Shown here piece by piece: positions 50,874 to 59,170 of a stretch of 64,000 nt of DNA. Source of the DNA: Nocardioides daeguensis (GTDB lineage: Bacteria > Actinomycetota > Actinomycetes > Propionibacteriales > Nocardioidaceae); contig NZ_JAHTKU010000010.1 of NCBI RefSeq assembly GCF_019192965.1, positions 186,001 through 250,000 of the forward strand. Reading direction: 5' to 3'. A program made the translations under genes and the position numbers. Numbering within the stretch: the first letter of the stretch is position 1; each line of letters begins with the position of its first letter. A model generated the notes under the pieces. That model saw nothing but the letters and a program-made list of their open reading frames with translations. It was not told the origin of the DNA and did not search any database.

Positions 50874-50969
50874 GGGGACTCCTGGTTCGTGAGGGGCGGT
50901 CGGTGGGTAGGGCCGACCGGCCGCCGACGCGGTCAGGCGTGGCGGGGACGGTCGGTGGGCGGAGCGGGG

Positions 50970-51743
50970 TCAGCCGTGGTCCCGCTCGTCGAGCGGGATC
51001 ATGAAGGAGGGCAGCGGGCGGACCAGGGAGTTGTCGGTGCTGCGCTCCCACGCGATCTCGAGGCCGCGGATGTGCTCCTCCATGACGACGTCGATCTCGT
51101 CATGGTTGGCCTTGCGGATCGCGGCGAGGGTGCGCTGGTGGATGTCGATCACCCAGGCGGGGTTCTCGGGCTGCTGCTGCACGGACTCCTGGGCGAAGTC
51201 CAGGCGCGCCATGAGCACCTGCATCAGGGCCACGATCGTGGAGTTGTGGGTGGCTGCCGCCATCCGCATGTGGAAGTGACCGTCCTGGACGTGGAAGCGG
51301 TCCTGGCCGTCCTCGTCGAGGCCGTCCTCGAGCATCCGCTTCTGCGCGTCGATGGTCGCCTGCATGCGCTCGAGGTCCTCGGCCCGGGCGTAGGCGGCGG
51401 CCAGATGGGCGACTCGCGGCTCGAAGAGTCGGCGGGCCTCCAGGACGCCGCGGATCTCGTCGATCTTCATCGCCACGCGCGAGCGCATCAGCTCGCGCGG
51501 CACGTCGGTGGAGACGACGAAGATGCCGCCGGCGGAGCCCCGTCGCACCTCCAGGACGCCGACGTCGACGAGCAGGCTGATCGCCTCCCGCAGGGAGGGA
51601 CGGCTCAGGCCGACCGCGGCGGCGAGTTCCCGCTCGGAGGGCATGCGGTCGCCGACCTCGAGCTCACCGAGGCGGATCATGTTCGCGATCTGGTCCACGA
51701 CCTGCTCGAACGCCCGGGCAGCGGTGACCGGCCGGATCTCCAT
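50970..51743 (-). CDS. FadR-type GntR regulator of the amino-acid derivative locus
   Basis: The 257-residue protein has a GntR winged helix (IRLGELEVGDRMPSERELAA, then AVGLSRPSLREAISLL and LEVRRGSAGGIFV) and an FCD ligand domain (VLEARRLFEPRVAHLAA, FHMRMAAATHNSTI, HQRTLAAIRKANHDE) with the Asp/His set that binds a metal and an organic acid. It lies between the reductase gene and the divergent racemase-hyuA operon and is the obvious regulator of both, and perhaps of the transporter at 56637. Confidence 0.9.
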   Translation of the reverse strand: MEIRPVTAARAFEQVVDQIANMIRLGELEVGDRMPSERELAAAVGLSRPSLREAISLLVDVGVLEVRRGSAGGIFVVSTDVPRELMRSRVAMKIDEIRGVLEARRLFEPRVAHLAAAYARAEDLERMQATIDAQKRMLEDGLDEDGQDRFHVQDGHFHMRMAAATHNSTIVALMQVLMARLDFAQESVQQQPENPAWVIDIHQRTLAAIRKANHDEIDVVMEEHIRGLEIAWERSTDNSLVRPLPSFMIPLDERDHG

Positions 51744-51840
51744 GTGTTCATCCTTCGTCGTCGCGCGTCGTTGCGGACGTCGTTGGTGGCGTCCCGGAAT
51801 GGCAGGTGCTCGAGGTTACTACGGGATTTCCTGCGGACCG

Positions 51841-51907
51841 CGATGGTAACTTCGTTTGACCAAAAACGGCAAAGTGCTTGCCCGTCTCGGGAATCTCTCC
51901 CTACGCT
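51841..51907 (+). promoter_or_regulatory. Promoter region of the racemase-hyuA operon
   Basis: TTGCCC (51878-51883) and TACGCT (51902-51907) are 18 bases apart and transcription would start near 51914. Just upstream, GGTAAC (51845-51850) and TTTGACCAAA (51855-51864) resemble short GntR/FadR half-sites; TGACCAA recurs inverted upstream of the ABC transporter. GAGAGGA at 51924-51930 is the ribosome-binding site. Confidence 0.5.
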
Positions 51908-51937
51908 CCTGCCACCCCAACCCGAGAGGAGCCCGCC

Positions 51938-52666
51938 GTGCGCATCCATGTGGTGACGCCCGTGACCACCGTCGGACTACGTGACGTGGAGGACCTGCGT
52001 CCTCTCGTCGGTCACGGCACCGAGGTCACCCATTCCCTGATCGAGCAGGGCCCCGCGACCATCGAGTCCCACGTCGACGAGGCCTTGGCTGTCCCCGGCA
52101 CCCTGCGCGGGGTCGCCGCGGCGGAGGCCGACGGCGCGGACGCCGTCGTCATCGACTGCATGGGCGATCCCGGCGTCGAGGCTGCACGTGAGCTCGTCAC
52201 CGTTCCCGTGATGGGGCCCGCCCAGGCGGCCATGCACGTCGCCGCCATGCTCGGCCACTCCTTCTCCGTGCTCGCCACCCAGGAGGCCGTCGTCCCGATG
52301 CTGCACGACCTCGCCCGACGCTACGGCGTCGCCGAGCGGCTGTGCTCCATCCGCGCGGTCGACATCCCCGTCCTCGAGCTCGAGGACGCCGCTCGCCTGC
52401 GCGGCGCGTTGCTGGACGCGGCTCTCGACGCCGTCGTGCAGGACGGGGCGCACGTCCTGGTGCTCGGCTGCACGGGCATGGCCGGCTTCGCCGCGGAGCT
52501 CTCCGCTGCGCTCGCCGACCGCGGTCACCCCGGCATCCCGGTCGTCGACCCGATCACGGCCGCCCTCCGGTTGGCCGAGGCGATCGCCGGCATGGGCCTG
52601 CGGCCGTCCCTGCGCACCTACCCGACGCCGCCTGCATCGTCGTTGACGGACCTGGTCGCCCCGTGA
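51938..52666 (+). CDS. Asp/Glu/hydantoin racemase-family protein
   Basis: The 242-residue protein has two half-domains each with an active-site Cys: VIDCMGDPGVEAARELV and VLVLGCTGMAGFAAEL, the arrangement of hydantoin and aspartate/glutamate racemases. The start IHVVTPVTT and PVMGPAQAAMHVAAMLG are typical of hydantoin racemases. It would invert a stereocentre before hydrolysis by the HyuA/DUF917 pair. GTG 51938 has GAGAGGA upstream; the stop overlaps the HyuA start. Confidence 0.88.
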   Translation: MRIHVVTPVTTVGLRDVEDLRPLVGHGTEVTHSLIEQGPATIESHVDEALAVPGTLRGVAAAEADGADAVVIDCMGDPGVEAARELVTVPVMGPAQAAMHVAAMLGHSFSVLATQEAVVPMLHDLARRYGVAERLCSIRAVDIPVLELEDAARLRGALLDAALDAVVQDGAHVLVLGCTGMAGFAAELSAALADRGHPGIPVVDPITAALRLAEAIAGMGLRPSLRTYPTPPASSLTDLVAP

Positions 52667-54246
52667 TGGTGAGGATCGGCGTCGACGTCGGGGGCACGCA
52701 CACCGACGCGGTGGCACTCGACGGCACCAAGGTCGTCGCGAAGGCCAAGCACAGCACGACCTCCGACGTGACCACCGGCATCGTGGGCGCCATCCGCGGG
52801 CTGCTCGCCGAGGGGGGCGAGGCCGGCGTACCCGGCGGTATCGCCGCCTCCGACGTCGCCGCGGTCATGATCGGCACGACGCACTTCACCAACGCCTTCG
52901 TCGAGGGACGCCGGCTCTCCTCGGTCGCGGTCGTCCGGCTCGGTCTGCCCGCCACCCGCTCCGTGCCGCCGATGATCGACTGGCCGGCCGACCGCGCGGC
53001 GATGCTGCGCGCGCAGGCCTACCTCTGCCACGGCGGCCACGAGTTCGACGGTCGTCCGATCTCGACGCTGGACCGCGCCGAGCTCCGCGCCGTGGCGCAG
53101 CGCATCGGCGAGGCCGGCTTCGAGTCGGTCGCCGTCTCGGCGGTCTTCTCCTCGGTCGACCCCTCCCACGAGCTGGCCGCCGCGGAGATCCTGGCCGCCG
53201 AGCTGCCGGGTGTCCCCCTGAGCCTGTCCCACGAGATCGGCCGCGTCGGCATGCTCGCCCGGGAGAACGCCACCATCATCAACGCCTCGCTGCGCGGCGT
53301 CGCGAGCGAGACGGTCGCGTCCTTCCGGCGAGCGGTCGCCGAGCTCGACATCGCCGCCCCGATCTTCCTCAGCCGCAACGACGGCACCCTCGGCTCGCTC
53401 GAGCAGTGTGAGCGTGAGCCCGTCGCCACCTTCACCTCCGGGCCGACCAACTCGATGCGTGGCGCCGCGCTGCTGTCCCAGGTGGGCGACTGCGTCGTGG
53501 TCGACATCGGCGGCACGACCAGCGACATCGGCGTGCTGGTCAACGGGTTCCCTCGCGAGACGTCCACCGAGGCGCTGATCGGCGAGGTCCGCACGAACTT
53601 CCGGCTGCCCGACGTGCTCTCCCTGGGGATCGGTGGCGGCAGCATCGTGGCCCTCGATGCGCCCGCGCCGGTCGGTCCCGCCAGTGTCGGATACCGGCTG
53701 CGTGAGGAGGCACTCGTCTTCGGCGGCACCACCCTCACCGCGACGGACCTCGCCGTGGCCGACGGACGCGCCGAGGTGGGCGACCCCGCGCGGGTCGCAC
53801 ACCTGGACCGGGACCAGGTCGCCGCCGCCGTACGGTGGCTGGAGGCGCAGATCGCCGACGGCGTCGACCGGATGCGTCTGGCGGCTGCGCCGCTGCCGGT
53901 GGTGCTCGTCGGGGGAGGCAGCGTGCTCCTGCGCGAGCACCTGGCCGGGACCCCCGAGGTCGTGCGACCCGAGAACTTCGAGGCCGCGAACGCGGTCGGT
54001 GCCGCGATCGCCCAGGTCGGTACGACGGCGGAGCGGGTCTATGCCCCCGCCACCGACAGCCGGGCCCAGGTGATCGACGAGGTTGCCGACGAGGCGACCG
54101 CCCGCGCCGTCGCGGCCGGGGCCGACCCGGCGACGATCCGGGTCGTCGACGTCGACGAGGTCGCCGTCGCCTACGTCCCGGGCAATCCGGTCCAACTCAA
54201 GGTGCGGGTCGTGGGCGACCTGCCGGTGGGGAGCAGCCATGCGTGA
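52666..54246 (+). CDS. Hydantoinase A / oxoprolinase-family protein (HyuA-like)
   Basis: The 526-residue protein has the actin-like ATPase start VRIGVDVGGTHTDAVALDG, VMIGTTHFTNAFVEG, SHEIGRVGMLARENATIINA and VVVDIGGTTSDIGVLVNG, then VLVGGGSVLL. HyuA-type enzymes open hydantoins or 5-oxoproline with ATP, usually with a HyuB partner. No hyuB is present; the DUF917 gene overlapping it by eight bases takes that place. ATG 52666 is used; GTG 52663 in frame is equally possible. The substrate is unknown. Confidence 0.9.
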   Translation: MVRIGVDVGGTHTDAVALDGTKVVAKAKHSTTSDVTTGIVGAIRGLLAEGGEAGVPGGIAASDVAAVMIGTTHFTNAFVEGRRLSSVAVVRLGLPATRSVPPMIDWPADRAAMLRAQAYLCHGGHEFDGRPISTLDRAELRAVAQRIGEAGFESVAVSAVFSSVDPSHELAAAEILAAELPGVPLSLSHEIGRVGMLARENATIINASLRGVASETVASFRRAVAELDIAAPIFLSRNDGTLGSLEQCEREPVATFTSGPTNSMRGAALLSQVGDCVVVDIGGTTSDIGVLVNGFPRETSTEALIGEVRTNFRLPDVLSLGIGGGSIVALDAPAPVGPASVGYRLREEALVFGGTTLTATDLAVADGRAEVGDPARVAHLDRDQVAAAVRWLEAQIADGVDRMRLAAAPLPVVLVGGGSVLLREHLAGTPEVVRPENFEAANAVGAAIAQVGTTAERVYAPATDSRAQVIDEVADEATARAVAAGADPATIRVVDVDEVAVAYVPGNPVQLKVRVVGDLPVGSSHA

Positions 54247-55369
54247 GATCACCGAGGAGCATCTGGCCGACATCGCCGTCGGCGCAGCCATCCTGGGAGC
54301 CGGCGGCGGCGGAGACCCGCGGCTGGGCGAGCTGCTCGCCCGGGCGGCGATCCGCTCCCACGGGCCCGTGCGTGTCATCACCGTGGACGAGCTCGGCACG
54401 GACGACCTGGTCGTCCCCGTGTCGATGATCGGTGCGCCGACGGTCGCCAACGAGAAGCTCCCCAACCTGGAGGCGCTCCCGGCGATGCTCCGCCTGGCCC
54501 GCCGTGCGGTCGAGGGCGAGGGGCCCCGGGCCGGGGGCGTCCTGCACACCATGCCGATCGAGGTCGGCGGCATCGCGGCTCTCCTCCCGATCGCGATGGC
54601 CGCCGAGCTCGGTCTTGCTCTCGTCGACGCCGACGCCATGGGCCGGGCGTTCCCGGAGCTGCAGATGACGGTCCCCACGCTGTACGGCATCGACGCCAGT
54701 CCGGTGGTCCTCGCCGACGAGCACGGCAACGCCGTGGTCGTCGAGGCCGTCTCCAACGCGGCGTGCGAGCGACTGGCGCGCACGGTCTGTGTCGAGATGG
54801 GCTCCTCGGCCCTGATCGCCCTCTACGCGATGGACGCGGCGCAGACCCGCGAGGCGACGGTGACCGGGTCGCTGGCCCACGCGGAGGCGCTGGGGCGCGC
54901 GGTCCGGCTGGCCCGGGAACGGCACGAGGACCCGGTGCTCGCGGTCGAGCAGCATCTCGACGCACGGCGCCTGATCTCCGGCAAGCTCGTCGACGTGGCC
55001 CGGCGCACCGAGGGCGGCTTCTCCCGTCTCGAGGCCCGCGTCGCGGGCCTGGGTCGCGATGCCGGTGCCGAGCTCACGCTGAGCAGTCAGAACGAGCACC
55101 TCGTCGCCCGTCGCGACGGCGAGGTCGCCGCGACCACGCCCGACCTGATCATGGTGCTCGACGCCCAGACCGGGACGGCGGTGACGACCGAGAGCATGCG
55201 CTACGGCATGCGCGTCGTGGTCGTCGCCTCGGCGTGCGACCCGCGGTTCCGGACCGAGGCGGGTCTTGCCCTGGTCGGCCCGCGTGCCTTCGGCTACGAC
55301 CTCGACTACCGGCCGGTCGAGCTGCTCCATCCGGCGACCCGAGCGGACGAGCTGTCGTGCTCGAGCTGA
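54239..55369 (+). CDS. DUF917-family protein
   Basis: The 376-residue protein has the DUF917 pattern: AVGAAILGAGGGGDPRLGELLAR in two parts near the start, VVPVSMIGAPTVANEKLP, HTMPIEVGGIAALLPIAMAAEL, DADAMGRAFPELQMTVPTLY and a C-terminal PDLIMVLDAQTGTAVTTES. The family nearly always accompanies HyuA-like proteins; one branch acts on S-methyl thiohydantoin-type compounds. It probably forms the second half of the hydrolase with HyuA here. It overlaps HyuA and the dehydratase gene. Confidence 0.88.
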   Translation: MREITEEHLADIAVGAAILGAGGGGDPRLGELLARAAIRSHGPVRVITVDELGTDDLVVPVSMIGAPTVANEKLPNLEALPAMLRLARRAVEGEGPRAGGVLHTMPIEVGGIAALLPIAMAAELGLALVDADAMGRAFPELQMTVPTLYGIDASPVVLADEHGNAVVVEAVSNAACERLARTVCVEMGSSALIALYAMDAAQTREATVTGSLAHAEALGRAVRLARERHEDPVLAVEQHLDARRLISGKLVDVARRTEGGFSRLEARVAGLGRDAGAELTLSSQNEHLVARRDGEVAATTPDLIMVLDAQTGTAVTTESMRYGMRVVVVASACDPRFRTEAGLALVGPRAFGYDLDYRPVELLHPATRADELSCSS

Positions 55370-56352
55370 GCGACGTCGTCGCCGCACAGGAGCGCATCGC
55401 CGGCGCAGCGCACCGCACGCCCGTCCTCACCTCGCGCACGCTCGACGAGATGACGGGAGCCCGGCTCTTCCTCAAGTGCGAGTCGCTGCAGCGCACCGGG
55501 TCCTTCAAGTTCCGCGGCGCCTACAACCTGATCGCGTCGTTGAGCGAGGCCGAGCGCCGCAGCGGGGTGTGCGCGGTGAGCGCGGGCAACCACGGCCAGG
55601 CGGTCGCGCTCGCGGCACGCCTGGCCGGCACCAGGGCCACGATCCTGATGCCGGGCGACGCGCCGGAGGTGAAGCTGGCAGCGGTCGCCGAGTACGGCGC
55701 CGACATCGTCACCTACGACCGGTTCACCACCCAGCAGACCGAGGCGGGGCGCGAGTGGGCGGCCGAGCACGGCAGCGTGCTGGTCCATCCCTTCGACGAT
55801 CCGCGGGTCGCCGCGGGCGCCGGTACCGTCGCGCTCGAGATGCTCGACGAGCTCGGCGCCCTCGACGTGGTCCTCGTGCCGATCGGGGGCGGCGGAGCGA
55901 TCAGCGGCATCGGATCGGTCCTCAAGCAGCTGACGCCGCGCACGCGGATCATCGGTGTCGAGCCGGCGGCACTGCCGATCACCCGGATGTCGATGGACGC
56001 CGGGGAGCGGGTGCGCGCCGAGCTGCGTCCGCACCTGGCCGACGGCCAGATGCTCACGACGCCGGGGGAGTGGACCTTCCCGGTGATGTGCGAGGTGGTC
56101 GACGACCTGGCGGCCGTCACCGACGCGGAGCTGCTGGCGAGCATGGCGCTACTGCTCGATCGGCTCAAGCTGGCGACCGAGCCGAGCGGCGCGGCCGCTC
56201 TCGCGGCCGCGCTGTCGCCGTCGTTGGACCTTGCCGGTGCCCGCGTCGGCGTCCTCGTCTCGGGTGGCAACGTGGGGGCGGTCCGTCTGGCCGACCTGCT
56301 GAGCCAGGGACGGGCGGCGTCCGGGTCACCCGTGCCCGCCGCTCGGCCTTGA
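55357..56352 (+). CDS. PLP-dependent threonine/serine dehydratase-family protein
   Basis: The 331-residue fold-type II PLP enzyme has Lys51 in RTGSFKFRGAYN as Schiff base, VSAGNHGQAVALAA binding substrate, the phosphate loop PIGGGGAISGIG and a late SGGNVG. It has no C-terminal regulatory domain, so it is the short catabolic form. Members remove water and ammonia from hydroxyamino acids; EutB and BhcB (hydroxyectoine and beta-hydroxyaspartate pathways) are related. The start overlaps DUF917 by 13 bases. It ends the racemase-hyuA operon. Confidence 0.9.
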   Translation: MLELSDVVAAQERIAGAAHRTPVLTSRTLDEMTGARLFLKCESLQRTGSFKFRGAYNLIASLSEAERRSGVCAVSAGNHGQAVALAARLAGTRATILMPGDAPEVKLAAVAEYGADIVTYDRFTTQQTEAGREWAAEHGSVLVHPFDDPRVAAGAGTVALEMLDELGALDVVLVPIGGGGAISGIGSVLKQLTPRTRIIGVEPAALPITRMSMDAGERVRAELRPHLADGQMLTTPGEWTFPVMCEVVDDLAAVTDAELLASMALLLDRLKLATEPSGAAALAAALSPSLDLAGARVGVLVSGGNVGAVRLADLLSQGRAASGSPVPAARP

Positions 56353-56483
56353 ACGCCACGACGCCCGCCTCGGTCCGCGTGGAGGCGGACTCGTTGCCGC
56401 GGGTCCGTGCGGACCTCCGGGGGCTGTGCCCGGGCGAGTTTGCCCGCGCTGGCGCCCCGAACCGCGCTGTGGAGAGCGGCGTT

Positions 56484-56531
56484 AACCGAATTGGTCATTT
56501 CACATAACCGTAATGGTTAGATCCGTTGACA
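56484..56531 (+). promoter_or_regulatory. Direct-repeat operator and promoter of the ribose-type ABC operon
   Basis: AACCGAATTGGTCA (56484-56497) and AACCGTAATGGTTA (56506-56519) are direct repeats exactly 22 bases apart, two helical turns. Each is also an inverted repeat of the form TAACC-N5-GGTTA. They sit before TTGACA (56526-56531), a good -35 whose -10 is not obvious; TTGGTC/TTAGAT (19-base spacer) inside the repeats is an alternative promoter. The FadR-type protein is a candidate binder. The rest of the 285-base gap shows nothing else clear. Confidence 0.55.
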
Positions 56532-56636
56532 AATGAGGTCGCGGTGCACGAGCCTTTCGGTGAACGCGGCGGGTCGCGATCGTGGAGCCGGGACACCGAG
56601 TCACCGGCCTTGATGAGAGAGAAGTAGGTGGTCCCT

Positions 56637-57644
56637 ATGCGACGCTCCGGCCTCGCGATCAGTGTGGGTGCGGTCCTGGCCCTCGCCCTGAGTGCCTGCG
56701 GCAACGACGCAGCCTCCGACAGCGGCGATGACACCATCCAGGTGGCGTTCTTCAGCCCGGTCGGCGCCAATGCCGTCACCGCGGCGCAGCAGGAGGGCAT
56801 GCGTGCCCTCGAGAAGAAGCTGGACGCCGAGCTGACCGTCTTCGATGCGGGCTTCGACCAGAACAAGCAGCTCAGCCAGATGCAGGACGCCATCGCCACC
56901 GGCATCTACGAGGCCTTCGTCGTGATGCCGGTCAACGGCGCCGCGCTCGTGCAGCCGACCAAGGAGGCGATCGAGGCCGGCATCACCGTCGTCGCCGACT
57001 GGAACAACATCGGCCCCGACATCGACTCCATCGACATCCAGATCGACGGACTCGCCGCGGTCGTGGCCTCCAAGCTCTCCGACCAGGGGCGCCTGGTCGG
57101 CGAGAAGATCATCGAGGCCTGCGAGAACGTCGACCCCTGCACGGCCGTCTACATGCCCGGCAACTTCAAGCAGGCCTCCGAGGCGGTGCGGATGGACACC
57201 CTCAAGTCGTTGATCGCCGAGCACGACAACATCGAGCTCAAGATGTCGGCCGAGGGCGGCTACAGCTCCGAGACCTCCCTGAAGGCCGCCTCCGACGTGA
57301 TCCGCGCCCTGCCTGACCTCGACGTGTTCGCCACGCCCGACGACGTCATGGTGGGCGGCATCATCCAGGCCCTCGAGGACGCCGACATGCTCGAGAAGGT
57401 CAAGACCGTCAGCGTGGGTGCCTCCAAGACCGCGGTCAAGCAGATCCGTGACGGCAAGCTCTGGGCGACCATGGTCACCATGCCCGCCTCGGAGGGCGCG
57501 ACCTCCTTCGAGACCGCGGTCCGCGCGGCCCGTGGCGAGGACGTCGAGAACGTCGACTCCCGCACCCTCTCGCCGATCGGCGACTGGGCGACCGTCGAGA
57601 CCCTGTCCACGCCCGAGGGCGAGAAGTTCACCGGGGAGTGGTGA
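56637..57644 (+). CDS. Sugar-type (RbsB-like) substrate-binding lipoprotein
   Basis: The 335-residue protein has a lipoprotein signal (GLAISVGAVLALALSAC) and the periplasmic-binding-protein-like type 1 fold: VAFFSPVGANAVTAAQQEGM, FDQNKQLSQMQDAIATGIYE, VMPVNGAALVQPTKEAIEAG and DVFATPDDVMVGGIIQAL. Such proteins serve CUT2-class importers of ribose and similar sugars, but some carry purines or amino-acid derivatives. With hydantoinase and deaminating enzymes around it, a nitrogen-containing cyclic ligand is plausible. ATG 56637 follows AGGTGG. Confidence 0.9.
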   Translation: MRRSGLAISVGAVLALALSACGNDAASDSGDDTIQVAFFSPVGANAVTAAQQEGMRALEKKLDAELTVFDAGFDQNKQLSQMQDAIATGIYEAFVVMPVNGAALVQPTKEAIEAGITVVADWNNIGPDIDSIDIQIDGLAAVVASKLSDQGRLVGEKIIEACENVDPCTAVYMPGNFKQASEAVRMDTLKSLIAEHDNIELKMSAEGGYSSETSLKAASDVIRALPDLDVFATPDDVMVGGIIQALEDADMLEKVKTVSVGASKTAVKQIRDGKLWATMVTMPASEGATSFETAVRAARGEDVENVDSRTLSPIGDWATVETLSTPEGEKFTGEW

Positions 57645-59170
57645 TGCGCGAGCCTGCCGGGGGAGCCGACCACGTGGTCGCCCGCTCCGTCCACAAGCGC
57701 TTCGCCGGAGTCGCCGCCCTCCGGGCGGTGGACGTGGTGGTGCGACGCGCCACCATCCATGCGCTCGTGGGCGAGAACGGTGCGGGCAAGTCGACCCTCG
57801 GCAGGCTCATCGCCGGCGTCCACGCCGCGGACGGCGGGGTGCTCGAGGTCGACGGGCGCCCCGTGCGCTACTCCTCGCCGCGCGAGGCGCTGGTCGACGG
57901 GATCACGATCCTCGCCCAGGAGCTGACGCTGGTGGAGCAGCGCTCGGTCATCGAGAACGTCTTCCTCGGCGTCGAGGAGCGCACGGGCGCGGTCCTGCGC
58001 CGCCGGGAGATGCGGGCACGCTACCGCCAGCTCTCCGAGGAGGCGGGGTTCACCGTCGACGCCGACGCCGAGGTCGCCACGCTGCGTCTCGCCGACAAGC
58101 AGAAGGTCGAGATCCTGCGGGCCCTGGCCCGTCGGGCTCGGCTCATCGTGATGGACGAGCCCACCGCGGCGCTCACGACCGAGGAGGCCCAGCAGCTGCT
58201 GGCGATCATGCGGGACCTGCGTAGCCGGGGGACGACGATCATCTTCGTCTCGCACTTCCTCGAGGACGTGCTGGCCGTCGCGGACGACATCACGGTGCTG
58301 CGCGACGGAGCGCTCGTGCGCTCCGGTCCGGCGACCGGCGAGACGGTCGACTCCCTCGTCACCGCGATGCTCGGGCGGCCCACCGACACGGCCTTCCCCC
58401 GGAAGCAGCCTGCTGCTGCCGACGCCCCGGTGCGTCTGTCCGTGCAGGGGCTGCGTCGCGCCGGCTCCTTCTCCGACATCTCCTTCGAGGTGCGCAGCGG
58501 AGAGATCCTGGGCATCGCCGGGCTGGTGGGCGCGGGCCGCACCGAGGTCGCCCGCGGCATCTTCGGGGCCGACCGGCTCGACGCCGGCCGGATCGTGGTC
58601 GACGGCGTCGCCCGGCGCATCCGGCGGCCCCGCGACGCTGTCCGGGCCGGCATCGCGATGCTCCCGGAGTCCCGCAAGGACCAAGGCCTGCTGATGGACA
58701 CCACCGTCCTCGGCAACGTCACGCTCGCCCACCTCGGGGAGGTGAGCAACCGCTCGATCATCGACCGTCGTCGGGAGCGGCGCCGCGCGCTGGACGTCCT
58801 GACCGAGGTCGGGGTCGACACCGCCAAGGCGCGGGTCGCGGTCACCACCCTCTCGGGCGGCAACCAGCAGAAGACCCTCTTCGCCAAGTGGCTGCTGAAA
58901 CGGCCGGCCGTCCTGATCGCCGACGAGCCCACGCGTGGAGTCGACGTCGGCTCCAAGCGCGTCATCTACGACCTGCTTCTCTCACTGGCCGCCGACGGGA
59001 TGTCGGTGGTGGTGATCTCCTCCGAGCTCGAGGAGGTGCTCGGGCTGGCCCATCGCGTCCTGGTGATGCGGGAGGGCCGCATCGTGTCCGAGCACGTCGG
59101 AAGCAGCCTGAACCAGGAGGCGGTGCTCCACGCAGCGTTCGCCTCGACCGAAGGAGCAGCAGCATCATGA
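57644..59170 (+). CDS. CUT2-type ABC transporter ATPase (RbsA-like, two nucleotide domains)
   Basis: The 508-residue protein has two nucleotide-binding halves. The first has Walker A GENGAGKSTLGR, Walker B LIVMDEPTAALT and a degenerate signature LRLADKQKVEI. The second has the altered Walker A GLVGAGRTEVARGIFG and a canonical signature LSGGNQQKTLFAKWL with DEPTRGVDVG. This asymmetry is normal for RbsA/MglA. ATG 57644 overlaps the previous stop (TGATG). It powers import with the permease encoded next. Confidence 0.94.
   Translation: MREPAGGADHVVARSVHKRFAGVAALRAVDVVVRRATIHALVGENGAGKSTLGRLIAGVHAADGGVLEVDGRPVRYSSPREALVDGITILAQELTLVEQRSVIENVFLGVEERTGAVLRRREMRARYRQLSEEAGFTVDADAEVATLRLADKQKVEILRALARRARLIVMDEPTAALTTEEAQQLLAIMRDLRSRGTTIIFVSHFLEDVLAVADDITVLRDGALVRSGPATGETVDSLVTAMLGRPTDTAFPRKQPAAADAPVRLSVQGLRRAGSFSDISFEVRSGEILGIAGLVGAGRTEVARGIFGADRLDAGRIVVDGVARRIRRPRDAVRAGIAMLPESRKDQGLLMDTTVLGNVTLAHLGEVSNRSIIDRRRERRRALDVLTEVGVDTAKARVAVTTLSGGNQQKTLFAKWLLKRPAVLIADEPTRGVDVGSKRVIYDLLLSLAADGMSVVVISSELEEVLGLAHRVLVMREGRIVSEHVGSSLNQEAVLHAAFASTEGAAAS

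Noticed and set aside
58076-58113. The altered first signature motif in the RbsA-like ATPase as evidence of inactivation
   Set aside because: A degenerate signature in the first domain and a degenerate Walker A in the second are normal for this family.
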